DNA from: Bacillota bacterium
GTDB lineage: Bacteria; Bacillota; Clostridia; DSM-8532
Reading direction: 5' to 3'
DNA: 7,102 nucleotides
NCBI GenBank assembly: GCA_023446675.1
Contig: JAEXPO010000304.1
Span: forward strand, 1-7,102
Positions within the stretch are counted from its first letter, which is position 1, and each line of letters starts with the position of its first letter. Both the position numbers and the translations under genes were made by a program. The notes beneath the pieces are model-generated. The model was not told the origin of the DNA. It ran no database searches and worked only from the letters and a program-made list of their open reading frames with translations. Shown piece after piece: positions 1-4,022 of this stretch.

Positions 1-408
1 CATTGGGATTATCCCTAGCGTTCCAGCTTTACCATGGCTCACGAACTGGGCCATATCCTGCTTGGTCATTTTCTGAATGATTCTCCCTCCGGAATCCTGG
101 AGGAAGATCCCTCTATGGAAATTGAGGCCAATATCTTTGCCGATGAACTTCTTATGCCTACGGCACCCATTGTTGAGAACCGTTTAGGGGCCTTTCAAAT
201 TATGCGTGTCTATAATGTTTCTGCAGCGGCCGCAAACAATAAGGTTCGGTATCTTAAAAGAAACCCTCTGTATAAGGAAATCCAGGAATTAGAACAAACC
301 AAAGTGGAAGTCCGCCATTACCTCAAAGCCCAGGAATCAGAATGGGAAAGAGAGTACATGGTTCGGGCCTTACGTGAGCACTGGTTGGATCCAGACTATC
401 CTTTTTAA
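1..408 (+). pseudogene. ImmA/IrrE-family zinc metallopeptidase, 3' part; reading frame broken by an amber codon
   Basis: Counting from the ATG at 34, the protein has the zinc-protease helix HELGH at residues 3-7. The third ligand is probably E31 in the EANIFADELLMP block, which is typical of ImmA/IrrE (Peptidase_M78) proteins. A NVSAAAANNKVRYL segment at 61-74 matches the family's C-terminal part. In ICEBs1-like elements ImmA cleaves the ImmR repressor and so induces excision. Here TAG at 16-18 is in frame. The residues after it, RSSFTMAHELGH, match the family consensus R..FT.AHELGH, so homology extends upstream of the only available ATG. That ATG also lacks a Shine-Dalgarno sequence. The five codons before the stop (HWDYP) look codable in the same frame. 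I infer a nonsense mutation or other lesion that removes the normal N-terminal part. A short, weakly translated product from 34 cannot be excluded. The family assignment is firm; pseudogene status is moderately sure. Confidence 0.65.
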
Positions 409-411
409 AAG

Positions 412-440
412 TTATCCACAGATAATTCATCTTATACACA
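412..440 (+). promoter_or_regulatory. Two perfect DnaA boxes in front of the integrase gene
   Basis: TTATCCACA at 412-420 and TTATACACA at 432-440 both match the DnaA-box consensus TTATNCACA exactly. They have the same orientation and their starts are 20 bp apart, two helical turns. They fill the 53-bp gap between the immA stop codon and the int start, directly before the int ribosome binding site. Binding by DnaA is inferred from consensus only. Confidence 0.5.
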
Positions 441-445
441 GTTTT

Positions 446-454
446 AAAGGAGTG
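446..454 (+). promoter_or_regulatory. Ribosome binding site of the integrase gene
   Basis: AAAGGAGTG contains GGAG at 449-452, nine bases before the TTG at 462. It supports the TTG start, since no ATG or GTG is as well placed. Confidence 0.75.
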
Positions 455-461
455 ATCTATT

Positions 462-1865
462 TTGGCGCACATACAGAAGCGAGGCGATAATTCGTACAGA
501 ATCATTGTTTCAAACGGGTATGATATCAAGGGGAAAAAAATTCCTGCAATGAAAACTGTTCGTTTAGATCCAACATTATCCCCAAAAAAGAAAGAGTCCG
601 AGCTGTCCCGGTTGTCTGCCGAATTTGAGCAGGAAGTAAAGAACGGCCTGTTCCTAGATGGTTCTAAAATTACCTTCGCCGAGTTTTCAGAACGATGGAT
701 GAAGGACTATGCGGAACAAGAGCTGGAGTTAAAGACCATCAAGCGATACAGAGAAATGCTTGATTCCAGGATCCTTCCCGCCATGGGGCATTTAAAGATA
801 GCCAAGGTGCATCCGACTCATCTTATTGCCTTTTATAAGAACCTGCGGGAGCCTGGGGTGAGACTTGATGAAAAGTATGTGGCAAATGAAAATTTTATTG
901 AATTGCTAAAAACCAAAGGCCTTAGTAATTACAAGCTTGCACAAATGGCAAACATATCGGATAAAACCATCAGCAAAGCCCGGAAGGGGCAAAATGTCGC
1001 TAAAGAAAGCGCCAATAAACTATGTGATATTCTTAAAGTCAAGCTAAAGGAATATTTCACCAAGGCTGAAACGGCTAGAACGCTCTCAGACCGTACAGTA
1101 AAGCATCACCATGAACTTATCGGCTCGATATTCTCCGATGCCGTAGAATGGCAAATAATTGAGTCCAGCCCTGCCGAAAGGGTTGCTTCTCCAAAGGTAG
1201 AAAAGCGAATACCCAACCATTACAATAAACAACAGTCCCTTGACCTTATAGAGGCGCTTTCATCCGAACCAATAGAGTACAGGGCCATGGTTCTGCTGGA
1301 TGCTTTTACAGGCCTCAGAATAGGGGAGTTTATGGGAATAGATTGGTCGGATATTGATTTTGAAGTAAATACCATAACTATTTCAAAGGCAAGCCAATAC
1401 ATTCCCGGTGAGGGCACGTTTACAAAGGACAAGCCAAAGAACAACCACTCCGTGAGGATGATTTCATTTTCTCCTTTTATAGAAGCTCTATTAAAAGACT
1501 ACAAGGAATGGTGGGAAAAGAAGAAGTCATCCTGCGGAGATTTGTGGAAGGGCAGTGATCGCCTCTTTGTCACCTGGGATGGTCAACCGCGTTTCACCTA
1601 TACCCTTACAAACTGGATGCCAGATTTTTTGGAGCGCCATGGCCTACCCAAGTTAACTCCCCACGGAATCAGACACACCTTTGCCTCTTTGCTGGCTAAA
1701 AAACTACCTATTCCTGAACTGGCTAAGCTGCTGGGGCACGGAAGGCCAAGTACCACCTCCGATATTTACACCCATTTTCTACAGGATGGAAATAGCGAAG
1801 CTGCCAACATTTTAGAAGCTATGCTTATTACAAAGCCTTGTACAGAAAAACATAAAAAGCGTTGA
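462..1865 (+). CDS. int: Tyrosine-type site-specific integrase with an inserted helix-turn-helix domain
   Basis: This 467-residue DNA recombinase would integrate and excise the element it belongs to. It starts at TTG with a good GGAG site. Residues 1 to about 60 form an AP2-like arm-binding region. Residues 72-130 and about 206-245 are the SAM-like core-binding domain. The catalytic domain has R286 (TGLRIGE), a likely hairpin lysine K326, H401 and R404 (HGIRH), H426 (LLGHG) and the nucleophile Y436 (DIYTHF), so all active-site residues are present. Between the two halves of the core-binding domain, residues about 140-200 look like an XRE/Cro-type helix-turn-helix (NYKLAQMANISDKTISKARK), making the protein longer than the usual 370-400 residues of Tn916/phage-type integrases. 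It lies downstream of the immA-like gene and converges on tRNA-Ser(GCT), the likely attachment site. The integrase family is near certain; the role of the insert is unknown. Confidence 0.96.
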   Translation: MAHIQKRGDNSYRIIVSNGYDIKGKKIPAMKTVRLDPTLSPKKKESELSRLSAEFEQEVKNGLFLDGSKITFAEFSERWMKDYAEQELELKTIKRYREMLDSRILPAMGHLKIAKVHPTHLIAFYKNLREPGVRLDEKYVANENFIELLKTKGLSNYKLAQMANISDKTISKARKGQNVAKESANKLCDILKVKLKEYFTKAETARTLSDRTVKHHHELIGSIFSDAVEWQIIESSPAERVASPKVEKRIPNHYNKQQSLDLIEALSSEPIEYRAMVLLDAFTGLRIGEFMGIDWSDIDFEVNTITISKASQYIPGEGTFTKDKPKNNHSVRMISFSPFIEALLKDYKEWWEKKKSSCGDLWKGSDRLFVTWDGQPRFTYTLTNWMPDFLERHGLPKLTPHGIRHTFASLLAKKLPIPELAKLLGHGRPSTTSDIYTHFLQDGNSEAANILEAMLITKPCTEKHKKR

Positions 1866-1921
1866 ATCTTGCTTTTTTGCTTCTAATTCTATTAAAGCTT
1901 TACGAAATCTTTTTATCCCCG

Positions 1922-1941
1922 TAGTAGCCATTTAGTAGCCA
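1922..1941. repeat. Pair of 9-bp direct repeats, candidate integrase arm-type sites
   Basis: TAGTAGCCA occurs at 1922-1930 and again at 1933-1941. The repeats are offset by 11 bp, about one helical turn, so both face the same side of the helix. They lie between int and the tRNA attachment target. Arm-type sites bound by the N-terminal domain of tyrosine integrases are usually such short direct repeats close to the core site. The role is inferred from position and spacing. Confidence 0.45.
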
Positions 1942-1960
1942 ATTACCCTCCGGACAAAAC

Positions 1961-1996
1961 AATAGCGCACTGCACGTCCTGGTGCAATGCGCTATT
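1961..1996. terminator. Bidirectional hairpin terminator between int and tRNA-Ser(GCT)
   Basis: AATAGCGCA (1961-1969) pairs with TGCGCTATT (1988-1996). After one C/A mismatch, TGCAC (1971-1975) pairs with GTGCA (1982-1986), leaving a 6-nt loop. On the minus strand the hairpin follows the CCA end of the tRNA and is followed by TTGTTTTG, so it would end the tRNA transcript. On the plus strand it ends in ATTTT and could also stop int transcription. Confidence 0.7.
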
Positions 1997-1997
1997 T

Positions 1998-2026
1998 TGG
2001 CGGAGAAGCGGGGATTCGAACCCCGG
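1998..2026. other. Probable attachment-site core (att) in the 3' end of tRNA-Ser(GCT)
   Basis: This is the 3' acceptor, discriminator and T-arm part of the tRNA gene that faces the integrase. Tyrosine integrases of this type commonly recombine here and restore an intact tRNA. Only one copy is visible; the other would lie beyond the left edge. The exact core length cannot be set from this window. Confidence 0.45.
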
Positions 2027-2089
2027 CTAGCCTTACGACTACTAACGGTTTAGCAAACCGTCCCCTTCGACCTGCTTGGGTACTTCTCC
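1998..2089 (-). tRNA. tRNA-Ser (anticodon GCT)
   Basis: The gene is 92 nt on the minus strand with the CCA encoded (1998-2000). The acceptor stem GGAGAAG/CTTCTCC pairs fully, and the discriminator is G as expected for serine. The anticodon loop TTGCTAA sits on the stem ACGGT/ACCGT, with GCT at 2052-2054. The long variable arm and GGTTCGAATCC T-arm are typical of class II tRNA-Ser. It decodes AGC and AGU. It lies 13 nt downstream of tRNA-Ser(TGA), so the two are probably co-transcribed. It is the likely insertion target of the neighbouring element, yet it is intact. Confidence 0.97.
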
Positions 2090-2102
2090 GTATCGAATAA
2101 AT

Positions 2103-2193
2103 TGGCGGAGAGAGTGAGATTCGAACTCACGGTAGGTTCACACCTACGCCGGTTTTCAAGACCGGTGCCTTAAACCAACTCGACCATCTCTCC
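2103..2193 (-). tRNA. tRNA-Ser (anticodon TGA)
   Basis: The gene is 91 nt on the minus strand with encoded CCA (2103-2105). The acceptor stem is GGAGAGA/TCTCTCC and the discriminator is G. The anticodon loop CTTGAAA sits on the stem CCGGT/ACCGG, with TGA at 2156-2158. The long variable arm identifies serine. It reads UCA and, with wobble, other UCN codons. It is the first gene of a two-tRNA leftward unit and has a promoter just upstream. Confidence 0.97.
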
Positions 2194-2222
2194 ATCATTA
2201 TTAAATTTTAGGAACGTTTAAT

Positions 2223-2252
2223 ATTCTACTATGACAAGCTACTGTTTGTCAA
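2223..2252 (-). promoter_or_regulatory. Sigma-A-type promoter of the tRNA-Ser pair
   Basis: On the minus strand a perfect -35 TTGACA (2247-2252) is followed, after 18 bp, by the -10 TAGAAT (2223-2228). Transcription would start near 2215, about 20 bases before the 5' end of tRNA-Ser(TGA). The -35 lies within an inverted repeat, TGACAA-N8-TTGTCA, at 2232-2251. Confidence 0.65.
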
Positions 2253-2283
2253 TGTTCTTTTTTGAGTCTATTTTACGTCTGCC

Positions 2284-2326
2284 TTTACCTAATTCTTTAC
2301 CTAATTCTTTACCTAATTCTTTACCT
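2284..2326. repeat. 12-bp tandem repeat, three full copies plus a partial one
   Basis: The unit TTTACCTAATTC is repeated without change at 2284-2295, 2296-2307 and 2308-2319, followed by the first seven bases of a fourth copy (2320-2326). It lies about 30 bp upstream of the -35 element of the tRNA promoter and is not part of any gene. Identical copies suggest recent expansion by slippage. Confidence 0.9.
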
Positions 2327-2489
2327 TGTTTTTTACTTTATTTTTCGGTTCATTTTATTCCCTTTAAATGAATTTCCCCTGGCATGTTAATCGAATTTTT
2401 CTTCATAGAGGTTTAAGAATGATTTTTAATAGCATCCGTTCTTTGAGTGTAAATTTTTAGTCAAATTTTAAATCCGGCCGAAAATTTTT

Positions 2490-2498
2490 TTATCCACA
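2490..2498 (+). promoter_or_regulatory. Single perfect DnaA box in AT-rich DNA
   Basis: TTATCCACA follows a run of T residues. The flanks carry CCGGC (left, near 2475) and GCCGG (right, near 2531), which could pair across the box. It has the same orientation as the boxes at 2890-2943. Confidence 0.4.
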
Positions 2499-2552
2499 AA
2501 CACTGCACTTTACTGTGTAAAACTTTTTTGCCGGCTGAAGGCCAAGGGCTGT

Positions 2553-2589
2553 GAACAAAAACGAGAGGGCATGGTTACCCACGCCCTCT
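2553..2589 (-). terminator. Rho-independent terminator of sspF
   Basis: AGAGGGCATGG (2564-2574) pairs with CCACGCCCTCT (2579-2589) around a 4-nt loop. Read on the minus strand, the single mismatch becomes a G-U pair, giving an unbroken 11-bp stem. It is followed on that strand by CGTTTTTG. It lies 55 bp after the sspF stop. Confidence 0.85.
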
Positions 2590-2644
2590 GTTATTAAATA
2601 CGTTTTCAATCCACTCTTATCGGAATTCCATACCCCGCATCAGG

Positions 2645-2824
2645 CTATTCCGATTGCGTTTGAGAGTTCCTGTTTGCCATTTCGATCGCCTTCGTTACCA
2701 TATTACCGCAATCTCTGGATGAGACAGAGCCCCATCCCTGCTTGCTTACAGTGTCATAAACACCAAGCTCTCGGGCAATTTCATACTTCAGACCTTCCGA
2801 CATGATGCCTTTCCGTCTGCTCAT
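2645..2824 (-). CDS. sspF: Small acid-soluble spore protein, SspF type (alpha/beta-type SASP family)
   Basis: This is a short gene encoding 59 residues. The N-terminus MSRRKGIMSEGLKYEIARELG, followed by VYDTV, GWG and RDCGNMVTKAIEMA, is close to what I know of Bacillus SspF. Alpha/beta-type SASPs coat and protect DNA in the dormant spore. They are cut at germination by the GPR protease within a ..YEIA.. type site, visible here at residues 14-17. The start ATG at 2822-2824 has a strong AAGGAGGGA site at 2832-2840, nine bases from the end of GGAGG. The gene is monocistronic, with its own terminator at 2553-2589. A forespore sigma-G promoter would be expected, but I could not find a well-spaced one. 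C39 is a slightly unusual residue for a spore DNA-binding protein. The gene shows that the host makes endospores. No frameshift or truncation is seen. Confidence 0.93.
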   Translation of the reverse strand: MSRRKGIMSEGLKYEIARELGVYDTVSKQGWGSVSSRDCGNMVTKAIEMANRNSQTQSE

Positions 2825-2889
2825 GAATCAATCCCTCCTTATTGGTGAATCAAAAACGTACAATACTATCTTCTCCTCGAAAGCGATTA

Positions 2890-2956
2890 TTATGCACAGG
2901 TCTTTTATCCAAACTCATCCAAAGTTATCCACAGTTATCCACAGGTGTGTGGAAAA
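2890..2956 (+). repeat. DnaA-box array with 10-bp periodicity
   Basis: A perfect TTATGCACA at 2890-2898 is followed by four tandem 10-bp units. These are TTATCCAAAC (2905), TCATCCAAAG (2915), TTATCCACAG (2925) and TTATCCACAG (2935). The last two contain perfect DnaA boxes. An inverted one-mismatch box (TTTTCCACA on the minus strand) closes the block at 2948-2956. The 10-bp step puts every unit on the same face of the helix. The block lies just upstream of sspF, in a noncoding gap. The repeat is seen directly; DnaA binding is inferred. Confidence 0.7.
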
Positions 2957-2965
2957 CTTTTTTCA

Positions 2966-2991
2966 CAACAAAACCCGCATTATAAGCGGGT
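2966..2991 (-). terminator. Hairpin terminator, possibly of the nad operon
   Basis: ACCCGC (2973-2978) pairs with GCGGGT (2986-2991) around a 7-nt loop. On the minus strand it is followed by TTTTGTTG. It lies about 200 bp after the nadC stop, with no closer GC-rich hairpin, so it is the best visible candidate for ending the nad transcript. Confidence 0.6.
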
Positions 2992-3188
2992 CTTAGATGT
3001 TACATGCTAATAATATGTGGATTTCTTTGTGCAATCTGTGGATAGTTTTACGTTTTGTCCACAAGTCGTCATTACAACTTTACTTCTTATCCATTTAGAA
3101 CAGTTTTACAGCAGAAAATAGATTTCCCTTGGTCAGTTTGTATAAAATCTTCCAAAACTACGCTGGAATTTATTGAATAATAAAGCAT

Positions 3189-4022
3189 TTATTCAAATTT
3201 AAGGCTAATATCCAGGGCTTTTACCGAATGGGTTAAGGCCCCCGAGGAAATTAAATCCACACCTGTGACGGCAATGGCCTTCGCTTTATCCACAGTTACA
3301 TTCCCGGAGGCTTCCGTGAGCGCTCTTCCTGCAATAAACCTTACAGCCTCCGCCATGGCCTCATTATTCATATTGTCCAGCATTATAATGTCTGCGCCAG
3401 CCTTCAGGGCTTCCTTAACCTGATCCATAGACTCGGTTTCCACTTCAATTCGAATGGTATGAGGCGCCACCTTCCGTGCGCTTTCCACAGCCTGTGTAAT
3501 GCCTCCTGCAGCCTTTATATGGTTGTCCTTAATAAGAACGCCGTCAGACAGGCAATAACGGTGGTTGGTGCCTCCTCCGGCCCTTACGGCATACTTGTCC
3601 AAATAACGAAGACCGGGAACGGTCTTTCTTGTATCCACAATTTTTGAAGAAGTACCCTCCAGCTCCCTGGCAAAGGCGTGAGTAGCTGTTGCAATGCCGC
3701 TCATACGCTGTAAAAGGTTCAACGCCGTACGCTCCGCCTTGAGCATCGCCCTGGCATTTCCGGAGATATGCATAAGCCGGGTTCCACGGGTAACCTGCGC
3801 CCCTTCATCCACATAACGTTCCACATAAATCTGAGGATCAAGCAGGTGGAAAACTCTTATAAAAACCTCCAGGCCGGCAACGACACCGTCCTCCTTGGCA
3901 ATAAGCGCTGCCGAGCAAACCTCGTCGGAGGGAACCGTACTGTCCGTAGTTAAATCCCCCATGGGCATATCTTCTCTGAGCGCACGCAATATAATTTCTT
4001 CAACAATGGACATATCAAGCAT
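3189..4022 (-). CDS. nadC: Nicotinate-nucleotide pyrophosphorylase (quinolinate phosphoribosyltransferase)
   Basis: NadC makes nicotinate mononucleotide, CO2 and pyrophosphate from quinolinate and PRPP, the third step of de novo NAD synthesis. The 277-residue protein has the usual family length. It has an N-terminal domain (EDMPMGDLT at 18-25) and the active-site blocks E97-R98, TRKT (131-134), R139, GGGTNHR (149-155), LIKDNH (163-168), EVE (193-195), IIMLDN (212-217), ASGN (238-241) and SSGALTHS (259-266). All known substrate-binding positions appear intact. The ATG at 4020-4022 is chosen because AAGGAGGA at 4030-4037 is 8 bases away. An upstream ATG at 4026-4028 is too close to that site. 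A longer frame back to 4127 would run into nadB. The start overlaps the nadB stop by 8 nt, implying translational coupling. Confidence 0.96.
   Translation of the reverse strand: MLDMSIVEEIILRALREDMPMGDLTTDSTVPSDEVCSAALIAKEDGVVAGLEVFIRVFHLLDPQIYVERYVDEGAQVTRGTRLMHISGNARAMLKAERTALNLLQRMSGIATATHAFARELEGTSSKIVDTRKTVPGLRYLDKYAVRAGGGTNHRYCLSDGVLIKDNHIKAAGGITQAVESARKVAPHTIRIEVETESMDQVKEALKAGADIIMLDNMNNEAMAEAVRFIAGRALTEASGNVTVDKAKAIAVTGVDLISSGALTHSVKALDISLKFE

Larger units (their letters stand above)
1..2000. mobile_element. One end of an integrative element (prophage or ICE-like) inserted at tRNA-Ser(GCT)
   Basis: An ImmA/IrrE-type protease gene is followed by a complete tyrosine integrase gene that ends about 130 bp from the 3' end of a tRNA-Ser gene pointing the opposite way. 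Integrase next to a tRNA 3' end is the classic layout of an attachment-site junction. The immA-int order matches the regulatory end of ICEBs1-type elements and some temperate phages, where immR, immA and int run toward the attachment site. The rest of the element, including any repressor, excisionase, transfer or virion genes and the second attachment site, would lie left of position 1. Whether it is an ICE, a prophage or a decayed remnant cannot be told from what is visible. The right boundary is approximate. Confidence 0.7.
2194..2644. other. AT-rich intergenic region between the tRNA-Ser promoter and sspF
   Basis: I see no coding region on either strand here. Moving right, it holds the tRNA promoter (2223-2252), a 12-bp tandem repeat (2284-2326), a long AT-rich stretch, a single perfect DnaA box at 2490-2498 and the sspF terminator (2553-2589). 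The segment 2340-2480 has no recognisable feature. Confidence 0.6.
2825..3188. other. Intergenic region with DnaA-box cluster between sspF and nadC
   Basis: No coding region is supported here. It contains the sspF ribosome binding site, the DnaA-box array (2890-2956), a hairpin terminator (2973-2991), and two single-mismatch boxes at 3037-3045 (reverse) and 3055-3063 (forward). The stretch 3064-3188 has only a weak AT-only inverted repeat around the nadC stop. Confidence 0.6.

Noticed and set aside
16..18. TAG as a pyrrolysine codon in the immA-like gene
   Set aside because: No sign of pyrrolysine genes in the window, and a nonsense mutation is the simpler reading. The residue is not expected in this family.
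2284..2326. 12-bp repeats as a CRISPR array or plasmid iterons
   Set aside because: The copies are contiguous with no spacers, the unit is too short for CRISPR, and no rep gene is present.
2551..2805. Plus-strand frame of 84 residues between the tRNA genes and nadC
   Set aside because: It runs antisense to the well-supported sspF gene and its terminator, has no ribosome binding site, and its translation resembles no protein family.
2864..2896. Sigma-G promoter for sspF (TGCATA and GATAGTA on the minus strand)
   Set aside because: The spacer is 20 bp, longer than the usual 17-18, and the -10 lacks its leading C, so I could not support it.
2802..2996. Plus-strand frame of 64 residues across the DnaA-box array
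   Set aside because: It lies over the sspF start, the box array and a hairpin. The composition follows the repeats, and there is no ribosome binding site.
2490..3063. The region as the chromosomal replication origin oriC
   Set aside because: The box cluster is real, but dnaA, dnaN, rpmH or recF are not nearby, and I see no clear DnaA-trio unwinding element beside the boxes. Kept as a DnaA-box cluster of unknown role.
3178..3200. AT-only inverted repeat around the nadC stop codon as a terminator
   Set aside because: The stem has almost no G-C pairs and overlaps the stop codon. The hairpin at 2973-2991 is a better candidate.
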